Below, piece after piece: positions 1 to 6,634 of a DNA stretch of 64,000 nt. Source of the stretch: Azospirillum melinis. Lineage in GTDB: Bacteria > Pseudomonadota > Alphaproteobacteria > Azospirillales > Azospirillaceae. The DNA is taken from NCBI RefSeq assembly GCF_013340935.1, contig NZ_WHOS01000030.1, forward strand, positions 23,855 to 87,854, written 5' to 3'. Within the stretch, counting starts at the first letter, position 1; each line of letters begins with the position of its first letter. The notes under the pieces were generated by a model, which searched no databases, had not been told where the DNA came from, and saw only the letters and a list, made by a program, of their open reading frames with translations. The position numbers and the translations under genes are program-made.

Positions 1-203
1 GCGCCCGCACCCAGGGCTATGTCCGCACCACGGCCCTGGTCGACCGCTTCACCACCTGCCTTGCCGCCCCGGTTCGCGATCCGTCCGGCCGCTGCATCGC
101 CACCATCTGCTTCGTCGTCCCCGCCGACACGACGGAAGAGGCGCAGCAGATGATGATCGACACGCTGAAGGCCAGTGCGGAGCGTCTGTCGCCCGGCCGT
201 TGA
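1..203 (+). CDS. IclR-family transcriptional regulator, C-terminal fragment
   Basis: Only the last 66 codons are present. The frame opens at base 3 and stops at the TGA at 201-203. The segment AAPVRDPSGRCIATIC followed by a final helix matches the end of the IclR effector-binding domain, where a conserved APV-D-G strand closes the ligand pocket. IclR proteins are cytoplasmic DNA-binding regulators of catabolic genes. The DNA-binding half and the target lie left of the window, so the ligand cannot be guessed. Family assignment rests on this short stretch alone. Confidence 0.7.
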   Translation, partial: ARTQGYVRTTALVDRFTTCLAAPVRDPSGRCIATICFVVPADTTEEAQQMMIDTLKASAERLSPGR

Positions 204-250
204 TGCGGGTGACGACTGGGGCGCGGATTGGGGCGCCGGGTGGTTGTCAT

Positions 251-279
251 TTGACGAGGGCACACCACATGTTTTAAAT
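251..279 (+). promoter_or_regulatory. Candidate sigma70-type promoter
   Basis: TTGACG (251-256) and TTAAAT (274-279) are separated by 17 bases, a good match to the housekeeping sigma70 consensus. The start site would fall near 286, just before the inverted repeat at 301, and would leave a leader of about 245 bases ahead of the gene at 531. Seen in sequence; function inferred. Confidence 0.35.
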
Positions 280-300
280 GGGGCCAGGAAACGCGCAGTA

Positions 301-395
301 ATAGCGCTGCGAAAGCCCTATAATCCCCGATAGAGCGCTGCGAAACATAAAGACGTATTAAGAACTGGCCGCATCGCTGTCTTTCGCAGCGCTAT
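301..395. repeat. 15-bp inverted repeat with a third direct core copy
   Basis: ATAGCGCTGCGAAAG at 301-315 is repeated exactly in inverted orientation at 381-395. Its 12-base core AGCGCTGCGAAA recurs in direct orientation at 334-345, and a weaker AATGCGAAAG lies at 401-410. Three exact copies of a 12-mer within 95 bp upstream of one gene suggest binding sites for a regulator, or a structured leader. No known operator was recognised. Confidence 0.6.
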
Positions 396-530
396 GCTGC
401 AATGCGAAAGAGCGAGTACAGCAATGTGATGTCTCCTCTTTTGCGCATGCGGGATCGTGTCAATATCTTCCTCAACAGGCCGCGACACCGGCCGCCGGAA
501 TTCAAAACCCGAAACTGAAGGAAGACCGCC

Positions 531-737
531 ATGACCCCGTACGATGTCGAATCCGCCAAGTTCGCCGCCAAGTTCGCCATTGCCCGCATCGTTGTCGGCG
601 CCATCCTGTTCGCCGCCGTCGCTGCGGTCGCCCACATGAACCCGAGCGCCATCCTGGCCGCCGACGAAGCCCGCGCCGCTGTCGCCCTGGAAATGGTCAA
701 GACCATGCCGGTGACCGTCGCCGACGCCGCCCGTTGA
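531..737 (+). CDS. Small single-pass membrane protein, function unknown
   Basis: 68 residues, preceded by a Shine-Dalgarno-like GAAGGAAG about 8 bases ahead of the ATG. Residues about 17-36 (IARIVVGAILFAAVAAVAHM) form one hydrophobic segment; the flanks are alanine-rich with mixed charge. It could be an inner-membrane peptide or an uncleaved signal anchor. No family was recognised. The long repeat-containing leader suggests dedicated regulation. Composition is like the neighbouring host genes. Confidence 0.6.
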   Translation: MTPYDVESAKFAAKFAIARIVVGAILFAAVAAVAHMNPSAILAADEARAAVALEMVKTMPVTVADAAR

Positions 738-891
738 GCGCGTCGCGGCTCCCAAGTAATCGAAGTATAGCTTAAGCTGCGCCATATAAAAGATTCAGCA
801 CAAAACGGGAACATCTTGCTATGATCCAAGCAAGCATGCCGCGCCGGCTTGTTTGGACGAGTTGGGCGGTTCACCGTTGTGAGGTTCTTTC

Positions 892-1851
892 ATGGCGTTC
901 AAACGTGTCAGCCAGACGACGTTGCCTCCCCGACGCTGGGCGTTGAAGGGGTATTACGGCGAGGGCAAGTCCACCTTCATCCTGGCCATGCAGCAGCCCA
1001 CGCTGATGATCGACGCCGACGGGCGCCGGCATGAGCTGAAGGGGGACGATCTGTATGAGTTGAGCGAGGAGGCCGCCGATCACCGCTCCGTCGAGCGCAT
1101 CCAGGATCTGCTGGACGCCAACATGCCGGGATCGGACATCCGGACCATTGCCATCGACAGCGTGACCTCGCTGATTGGCGTGTCGATTGCCCGTGCCATG
1201 CTCGACAATGCCGCCGACCGCAACAGGAACAAGAATCAGGCCTGGGTCGACAAGGCCGAGAAGATGCGCCTTCTGCAGGATGCGGTGACCGCCCATGGCA
1301 GCCACGTCCTGTGGATCTGGCACCTTGAGGACGCGCAGCTCAACGGTAAGGCCCAGATCCGCGAAACCCTGCCGGAGACCGAGCGCGAGCGGCTTTACCG
1401 CTCGCTCAACGCCTCCCTGCGCATCGTGCGCGAGGATGGCCGCCGCGGCGTTCTGGTCGAATGGTCGCGCGAGGGGCCATCGGGCATGATCGTCTGGGAC
1501 GACGAGGGGTACTGGAAGGGCGTGCCGGAGCGGATCGAGGCGGCGATTTACGGCCAGGACGGCGGAACCCGGCCGACCTCCTCCGGGGCCGTGTCTGCCG
1601 ATGCAACTCCGTCCAGGCCGGCCGGCTCCAGTTGGGAGGGGGGTGCTGAAGAGGCGTCGGACGGCGTTCTGACTTTCTACAGCCCGGCGGAGGCGCTGGC
1701 CTGGGGTGTGGACCAGGGCGCCTTTCCGAGCGCCGAGGCGGCGCAGTCGGCCTACGACCAGCTCAAGGCGGACTGCAAGCCGCGCAATGCACGAGAGATG
1801 TATGCGGCCTGGATCGATTTCGTCCAGCAGCCCCAGCGCCGTCGGGCGTAA
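892..1851 (+). CDS. Phage-type P-loop ATPase (AAA_24/Sak4-like)
   Basis: 319 residues. A Walker A motif is at residues 20-28 (GYYGEGKST) and a Walker B-like TIAIDS at 85-90 (D89), as in the RecA-fold ATPases that many phages encode near recombination genes (AAA_24, Sak4-like). The core ends near residue 220. A linker rich in Gly, Ser and Pro leads to a helical C-terminus with FYSPAEALAW at about 262-271. In phages such proteins act with single-strand binding proteins in annealing or recombination. No integrase, SSB, terminase or capsid gene is nearby, so this is an orphan, perhaps a prophage relic. GAGGTT precedes the ATG. ATPase fold is fairly certain; the precise role is not. Confidence 0.6.
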   Translation: MAFKRVSQTTLPPRRWALKGYYGEGKSTFILAMQQPTLMIDADGRRHELKGDDLYELSEEAADHRSVERIQDLLDANMPGSDIRTIAIDSVTSLIGVSIARAMLDNAADRNRNKNQAWVDKAEKMRLLQDAVTAHGSHVLWIWHLEDAQLNGKAQIRETLPETERERLYRSLNASLRIVREDGRRGVLVEWSREGPSGMIVWDDEGYWKGVPERIEAAIYGQDGGTRPTSSGAVSADATPSRPAGSSWEGGAEEASDGVLTFYSPAEALAWGVDQGAFPSAEAAQSAYDQLKADCKPRNAREMYAAWIDFVQQPQRRRA

Positions 1852-1906
1852 CCTTGCGGGCTCCCCCCTGTTTGCTGAGGTTCCCGGCTGACAAGGAGGA
1901 GCCCCC

Positions 1907-2101
1907 ATGTCCCGCACCACCGACCCCGCAAACGGCCAACCCGCAGCTGACCGCCAGTCCGGTCAGGCCCAGGTGCCGAAGCCGCCCTCCCGCGCGGAAG
2001 TCGAAGAGATCAGCCGCTCGCAGGAATATCTGACCGACGAGTGGACCGGCGACGGCGGCAACAAGCCGCGGGGCGATGAGCAGGGCCGCAAGGACGGCTG
2101 A
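1907..2101 (+). CDS. Small hydrophilic protein, function unknown
   Basis: 64 residues beginning 55 bases after the ATPase gene, with a very good ribosome site (AAGGAGGAGC) ahead of the ATG. The protein has no hydrophobic segment. It is rich in Gln, Asp, Gly, Ser and Arg and probably largely disordered, with one short helical stretch (SRAEVEEISRSQEYLTDEW). No family was recognised. The strong translation signal and normal codon use argue that it is real. Confidence 0.55.
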   Translation: MSRTTDPANGQPAADRQSGQAQVPKPPSRAEVEEISRSQEYLTDEWTGDGGNKPRGDEQGRKDG

Positions 2102-2134
2102 GGCCGCCGTCCTCTTCACAGCAGTCCCACGCCA

Positions 2135-2183
2135 CCGAACGGGCTGGACACCGGAGGGATCCGACGGCGTCCAGCCCGTTCGG
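2135..2183. repeat. 15-bp perfect inverted repeat (hairpin)
   Basis: CCGAACGGGCTGGAC (2135-2149) pairs perfectly with 2169-2183 around a 19-base loop. It lies 34 bases after the stop of the small gene at 1907-2101 and upstream of the wall hydrolase gene. There is no T-run after it, so it is not a classical intrinsic terminator. It may stabilise or end the upstream transcript, or bind a protein. Confidence 0.55.
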
Positions 2184-2327
2184 CTGTCCGGAGGGCTCCA
2201 TCGGGCCCCGAACGGCGTACATCCTCCGCCCTCAGGCTTAAGCTGTCTGAGAGATGGACGAATCCGGGAACTTGCAGTCCGCGCTCCTGTCGAAGGAAGT
2301 CCCCCTTCCTGAACCGGAGAGACTGGG

Positions 2328-3191
2328 ATGCGCAACCTCCTCACCACCCTGCTGCTTGCAGCCGCCCTGCTTCCCACCGCAGCGGCTGCGCAGGCCGTCG
2401 GTGCAGATGATGGCGACGCCGTTTGCCGGCCGGGTGACAAGGGCTGCGCGCGGTTCGTCGGCGACGGGAAGGGCGGCGTGCCGAAACGGGGCGGTGCCAA
2501 GCAGCCGGTGATGATCGGCACGTCGGTCTTCATGCTGACCCCGTGGCAGGCCGAACGGGAGCGCCGCTGCCTCGCGCTGGCCGGCTGGGCCGAAGCGCGG
2601 GGGGAGGGGGCCGACGCCATGGCGGCCGTCATGTGGGTGGTCGCCAACCGCGCCGCCTCGGCCGATCAGCCGTCGCTGCCCTGCCGGGTCGTCGTCGCGA
2701 CCGGCCAGTTCGAACCCTTCGCGGCGGCGCCCGTCGAGCCCGCCAACCGGAAGAAGGCCAAGGCGGTCAAGGCAAAGGGCAGGCAGGCGGAGACGGCGGC
2801 CCGGCAGGCGAAGGCCGAACAGGCGGCGCTGGCAGCCGATCCCCGTGTCGAGAACCGGCGCATCCTGACGGAGATCCGCCGTCAGGCCGCGGTGATCCGG
2901 GCGGGCGGCATGCCGTCCTGGCCGAAGCCGCGCCTCGCCCCCGACCAGGAGGCGCTGCGCACCGCGCGCGGGCTGGCCTGGAACCTGAACGACGACGACA
3001 TGCCCGATCCGACCGCCCGTGCCTCGATGTTCTACAGCCCGCCGACACAGGCCGCGCTGCGCCGTCAGAAGCCGGACTGGGCGGAGGCGCGGCTGAAAAC
3101 CGCCTCCATCGGCGGCCATTCCTTCTACCGTGCGCCGACGCCGCCGGCAGAGCGCACCATCGCCACCCTGGTGGCGGAGATTGCGGAGTAA
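2328..3191 (+). CDS. Secreted cell-wall hydrolase, SleB family
   Basis: 287 residues with a signal peptide (about 1-22, ending AAAAQA), so it is exported. The SleB/Hydrolase_2 signature is clear: WAEARGEG at 87-94 with the expected catalytic Glu89, the following AVMWVVANRA helix, and the closing IGGHSFYR at 261-268. The family cleaves peptidoglycan (lytic transglycosylase/amidase type); in non-sporulating Proteobacteria it serves wall remodelling. Residues about 136-180 are an Ala/Lys/Gln-rich helical insertion not typical of the core. Two cysteines (33, 40) near the mature N-terminus could pair. No partner gene is adjacent. Confidence 0.8.
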   Translation: MRNLLTTLLLAAALLPTAAAAQAVGADDGDAVCRPGDKGCARFVGDGKGGVPKRGGAKQPVMIGTSVFMLTPWQAERERRCLALAGWAEARGEGADAMAAVMWVVANRAASADQPSLPCRVVVATGQFEPFAAAPVEPANRKKAKAVKAKGRQAETAARQAKAEQAALAADPRVENRRILTEIRRQAAVIRAGGMPSWPKPRLAPDQEALRTARGLAWNLNDDDMPDPTARASMFYSPPTQAALRRQKPDWAEARLKTASIGGHSFYRAPTPPAERTIATLVAEIAE

Positions 3192-3243
3192 AGTGCCGGG
3201 ATGGGCGGCCTCCGGCGGAAATGCTCGGGAGGATTTTCGGGAA

Positions 3244-3282
3244 GGTCCGGTTAAGTCGATGTTTTCTGTCAAGTACCGGACC
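3244..3282. repeat. 8-bp inverted repeat GGTCCGGT/ACCGGACC
   Basis: GGTCCGGT at 3244-3251 faces ACCGGACC at 3275-3282 across 23 bases, 53 bases after the hydrolase stop. GGTCCGG occurs again near 3308. It may form a weak hairpin ending hydrolase transcription. No T-run follows. Confidence 0.3.
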
Positions 3283-3351
3283 CGCCGGACCAGACCGGAA
3301 TTGCAGAGGTCCGGCTTGTATTTTTCATGATGCGGAAAGGCCGGCGCAGAA

Positions 3352-3365
3352 TTGCTGTAGATCAA
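3352..3365 (+). promoter_or_regulatory. FNR/Anr-type box ahead of the CBS-BON gene
   Basis: TTGCTGTAGATCAA matches the FNR consensus TTGAT-N4-ATCAA at nine of ten defined bases. Its centre (3358.5) is about 69 bases before the ATG. A class II arrangement (-41.5) would put the start near 3400 with TAGGCT at 3388-3393 as -10. This suggests induction under low oxygen. Site match is seen; control is inferred. Confidence 0.5.
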
Positions 3366-3427
3366 TCGCTCTCGTCTGTCGACCTCCTAGGCTGTCTCCG
3401 TTCCACGACATCAAAGGGAGAGAAACG

Positions 3428-4129
3428 ATGAAAGCAATCGATCTGATGACGCCGCGGGTCATCACCATCGGTCCGGACGCGACCGTCGCCGATGCCGCCC
3501 GGACGATGCTTGAGAACCACATCAGCGGCCTGCCGGTGGTCGATGGCTCCGGCAAGGTGGTGGGGATCATCAGCGAAGGCGACCTGCTGCGCCGGGTGGA
3601 GCTGGGGACGGAGCGTCACCGCTCCTGGTGGCTCGGTTTGGTGTCGGGCGGCACCCTGCCGGCGGAGGATTTCATCAAGTCCCATGCCCGCAAGGTCGCT
3701 GACGTGATGACCGCCCACGTCACCACGGTGGACGAGAACGCCTCGCCCGAAGAGGTCGTGCGGGTGATGGAGACCCGGCGGATCAAGCGCGTGCCGGTGG
3801 TGAGCCGGGGCGCCCTGGTCGGCATCATCAGCCGAGCCAACCTGCTGCGCGCGCTGGCCAGCGTCTCGCCGGAAACGCCGTCCGCCGCGGCGGACGACCG
3901 TGACCTGAAGGACCGGGTGACCGCCGCCGTCAAGGAACTGTCGTGGGACTCGCGCTCGCACGACGCCATCGTCGTCCGCAACGGCGTCGTCCAGCTCTGG
4001 GGTTTCGTCAGCAGCGGATCGCAGCGCGACGCGCTGCGCGTCGCGGCGGAGCGCGTCCCCGGCGTGAAGGCGGTGGAGAACAACATCCAGGTCGTCGACC
4101 CCGCCGAAAGCGGTGCCTGGGGCCTCTGA
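3428..4129 (+). CDS. CBS-CBS-BON domain protein
   Basis: 233 residues. CBS repeat 1 spans about 1-58 and repeat 2 about 90-146. They form a Bateman module that usually binds adenine nucleotides. A BON domain (about 160-223), often linked to membrane or ligand contact, closes the protein. No catalytic domain or TM segment is present, so it is probably a soluble regulatory or stress protein. AAGGGAGAG precedes the chosen ATG; the long upstream extension of this frame is an out-of-frame reading of the hydrolase gene. The FNR-like box upstream suggests microaerobic expression. Target unknown. Confidence 0.8.
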   Translation: MKAIDLMTPRVITIGPDATVADAARTMLENHISGLPVVDGSGKVVGIISEGDLLRRVELGTERHRSWWLGLVSGGTLPAEDFIKSHARKVADVMTAHVTTVDENASPEEVVRVMETRRIKRVPVVSRGALVGIISRANLLRALASVSPETPSAAADDRDLKDRVTAAVKELSWDSRSHDAIVVRNGVVQLWGFVSSGSQRDALRVAAERVPGVKAVENNIQVVDPAESGAWGL

Positions 4130-4174
4130 TTTAGAGGGCGGGAACCTGAATGGCAGGCCGGGGAGGGCGCGCGG

Positions 4175-5470
4175 TCAGATCTTCCCCGGCAGCCGCGCTC
4201 CGACCAGATGGGTTGCCTGCGCGCCATACTCATAGACGGCCTCCTGCACCGTCCGGGCCGACAGCGTGTCGGGTGCGGTGCTGGGAAGCGGCATCTCCGC
4301 CTCCGGCAGCTTGCCGGTGATGTGCTCTGCCAGACAGCGGCCGAGCACCGTTCCGGGGGCGATGCCGCGGCCGTTGTAGCCGCTGAAGCCGATGACGTTG
4401 CGGTCCAGCCGGTGGAAGCGCGGCAGGTTGTCCCTGGTCATGCCGATCTGACCGTACCATTCGGATTCGAACCGCACCGGACCCAGCTGCGGGAAAAGGG
4501 CCGCCAGCGAGCGCTGCGCCCAGGCGCGGTGGACGGCGGTTCCAGTCCCGCGCAGCGCGCCGACGCTGCCGAACACCAGCCGGCCCCGGCGGTCGAAGCG
4601 GTAGGAACTCAGCACCGACCTGGTGTCCCACACCCCCTGGCGTTCCGGCAGGATGGCCTTCTGCATGGCGTCGGACAGCGGTTCCGTCGCCAGATTGAAA
4701 TAGGGCAGGTGGACCTGCTCGGTGCGCAGCTGCACCCAGGGGCCAATGCTGTAGGCGTCGGTGGCGACCACCACCCAGTCGGCGGTGACCGATCCGTTCG
4801 GCGTCTTCACCTCCCACCCGATTCTGGTTTGGGTCGCCGACTGCACCGGGCTGCCGGTGAAGATGCGGGCCCCCGCCGCGATGGCCGCCGTCGCCAGACC
4901 GCGGGCATAGGCCAGTGGCTGGATGGTGCCGGCGCGCAGATCCAGAAGCGAGCCGGTGTAGGCCGTGGTGCCGACCTTCTCCGCCGTTTCCTTCGCGTCG
5001 AGCAGGCGGACGGGCGCACCGCGCTTCTGCCAGATATCCGCGCGCTGTTCCAGCTCGCGCAGGCCCGCCGGGCCGACGCCGCAATGGAGCGTGCCGCTGC
5101 GTTCGTCCTCGCAGGCGATGCCGTGCCTGGTGATCAGGTCGAAGACGGCGCGCGGCGCGTTGCCCAGCAGTTCGATCAGACGCTCGCCATAGACCGGCCC
5201 CAGGGTGCTGACCAGCTGGTCGGGCATCACCCACATGCCGGCATTGACCAGCCCGACATTGCGTCCGGCGCCGCCGAAGCCGATCTCCACCGCCTCCACC
5301 ACCACGGCGCTGACGCCGCTTTCGGCCAGATGCAGCGCCGCTGACAGGCCGGTGTAGCCGGCGCCGACGATCACCACGTCAGCGCGGACGCTGTCGGACA
5401 GCGGCGCGGTCGGCGGCGCCGCCGGTGCGGTGCGTTCCCAAAGCCCGTGCGACCGCGGATCGTTCAGCAT
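4175..5470 (-). CDS. FAD-dependent amine/amino-acid oxidase (DAO family, PuuB-like)
   Basis: 431 residues from the ATG at 5470, chosen because CAGGGG lies just ahead; an upstream Met at 5551 would add 27 unconserved residues. The dinucleotide fold GAGYTGLSAALHLAESG starts near residue 36, and the closing FSGYNGRGIAPGTVLG segment is typical of DAO-family flavoenzymes such as gamma-glutamylputrescine oxidase. Such enzymes oxidise a C-N bond and release an aldehyde or keto acid, ammonia or amine, and H2O2. The gene is divergent from a LysR regulator across about 137 bp, which likely controls it. Substrate unknown; a polyamine or amino-acid derivative is the best guess. Confidence 0.75.
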   Translation of the reverse strand: MLNDPRSHGLWERTAPAAPPTAPLSDSVRADVVIVGAGYTGLSAALHLAESGVSAVVVEAVEIGFGGAGRNVGLVNAGMWVMPDQLVSTLGPVYGERLIELLGNAPRAVFDLITRHGIACEDERSGTLHCGVGPAGLRELEQRADIWQKRGAPVRLLDAKETAEKVGTTAYTGSLLDLRAGTIQPLAYARGLATAAIAAGARIFTGSPVQSATQTRIGWEVKTPNGSVTADWVVVATDAYSIGPWVQLRTEQVHLPYFNLATEPLSDAMQKAILPERQGVWDTRSVLSSYRFDRRGRLVFGSVGALRGTGTAVHRAWAQRSLAALFPQLGPVRFESEWYGQIGMTRDNLPRFHRLDRNVIGFSGYNGRGIAPGTVLGRCLAEHITGKLPEAEMPLPSTAPDTLSARTVQEAVYEYGAQATHLVGARLPGKI

Positions 5471-5571
5471 CCCCTGAGGTCCTTTTCGCGTCTGTTCTGT
5501 GCGCCAGTCATTCCCGGTGCGAAAGATTGACTTGCCTACCCCCTTCTGCAAAGTGATCTTTGCTCAATCAG

Positions 5572-5590
5572 TCATTCCATTCCGGAATGA
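5572..5590. promoter_or_regulatory. Palindrome in the oxidase/LysR divergent region
   Basis: TCATTCC (5572-5578) and GGAATGA (5584-5590) flank a central block, and ATTCCGGAAT at 5579-5588 is itself a perfect palindrome. It sits between divergent promoters and overlaps the first possible LysR start (ATG 5587), favouring the later ATG at 5608. A LysR recognition site is plausible. Confidence 0.4.
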
Positions 5591-5607
5591 AATTCGCCGA
5601 GACCCCG

Positions 5608-6531
5608 ATGCAGAGCCCGCGCCGTTTCCTTCCCTCCCTGGCCCTGCTGTCCGCCTTCGAGGCGGCGGCGCGCACCGGCAGCATCACCGCGGCGGCCAAG
5701 GAGCTGTCCCTGACCCAGAGCGCGGTCAGCCGCCAGATCAAGGCGTTGGAGGATCTGCTGGAGGTCGAGCTGTTCCACCGCGAACGGCAGACCATCCGCC
5801 TGACCGCCGGCGGCGAGTATTACGTGCGCGAGGTGCGCGACGCCCTGCGCCGCATCAGCACCGCGTCCTTGAACCTGCGCGCCAACCCCTATGGCGGCAC
5901 GCTCAGCATCGCCATCCTGCCGACCTTCGGCACGCGCTGGCTGGCGCCGCGCCTGCCGAAATTCCTGGCCGGCAATCCCGGCATCACCATCAATCTGGTG
6001 ACGCGGATGGCGCCCTTCGATTTCCGCCTGGACCCGGTGGACGCCGCGATCCATTTCGGCCGGCCGGACTGGCCGGGCGGGGAGATGGCGCTGCTGCGCC
6101 GTGAGACGGTGATTCCCGCTTGCAGCCGCAGCCTGCGCGACCGCTTCGATTTCCGCCAGCCCGCCGACCTGCGCCTCGCCCCGCTGCTGCACCTGACCAG
6201 CCGTCCCGACGCCTGGGAGCGCTGGCTGACCCTGCACGGCACGCCGGCCGACGGCGTGCACGGCATGCTGTTCGACCAGTTCGCCACCGCGTCCCAGGCC
6301 GCCATCGCCGGGCTGGGCGTGGCGCTGCTGCCGCTGTTCCTGATCGAGGAGGAATTGCGGTCGGGCCAGCTGGTGCCGGCGCTCGATCTGCCGATGGAGA
6401 GCGAGAACGCCTATTACGTCGTCTGGCCGTCGGAGCGCGCGGGCTACCCGCCGCTGGCCGCCTTCCGCGACTGGATCCTGGCCGAGACGGCGGACTGCCG
6501 CGCACCGACAGGTCATGAGTTTTCCTCATGA
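5608..6531 (+). CDS. LysR-family transcriptional regulator (GcvA-like)
   Basis: 307 residues from ATG 5608. An earlier ATG (5587) lies within a palindrome and would add seven residues. The N-terminal winged HTH reads ARTGSITAAAKELSLTQSAV with SRQIKALEDLLEVELFHR, standard for LysR proteins. The rest is the periplasmic-binding-like effector domain of GcvA type (GTRWLAPRL, then GLGVALLP near the end). It is divergent from the flavin oxidase gene and probably regulates it. Its 3' end lies about 100 bp before hglS, so read-through into hglS is possible. Confidence 0.85.
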   Translation: MQSPRRFLPSLALLSAFEAAARTGSITAAAKELSLTQSAVSRQIKALEDLLEVELFHRERQTIRLTAGGEYYVREVRDALRRISTASLNLRANPYGGTLSIAILPTFGTRWLAPRLPKFLAGNPGITINLVTRMAPFDFRLDPVDAAIHFGRPDWPGGEMALLRRETVIPACSRSLRDRFDFRQPADLRLAPLLHLTSRPDAWERWLTLHGTPADGVHGMLFDQFATASQAAIAGLGVALLPLFLIEEELRSGQLVPALDLPMESENAYYVVWPSERAGYPPLAAFRDWILAETADCRAPTGHEFSS

Positions 6532-6634
6532 AGTCGGGAAAAACAATCGCAATCCATCCCACCGCTTCGTTGCTATAGCTGGACCATGTGAAGGACCGCG
6601 CAGGTCCGGCCAGCCAACGCGAGCGAGATTTGGA

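Larger units (their letters stand above)
204..530. other. Intergenic stretch with promoter-like and repeated elements
   Basis: This 327-base gap between the IclR gene and the small membrane protein gene has no credible ORF. It holds a possible promoter (251-279) and a 15-bp perfect inverted repeat with an extra direct copy of its core (301-395), both listed separately. A perfect TATAAT lies at 319-324 between repeat copies, but no good -35 was found 17 bases upstream of it. Confidence 0.5.

Noticed and set aside
319..324. Perfect TATAAT as promoter of the 68-residue protein gene
   Set aside because: No acceptable -35 lies 15-19 bases upstream; the pair at 251-279 is better.
892..3191. A prophage around the phage-type ATPase
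   Set aside because: No integrase, structural, terminase or lysis cassette is present; the SleB-type hydrolase has a signal peptide and is a common chromosomal gene.
2543..3427. N-terminal extension of the CBS-BON reading frame
   Set aside because: It overlaps the SleB-type hydrolase out of frame; the domain start, ribosome site and FNR-like box all place the start at 3428.
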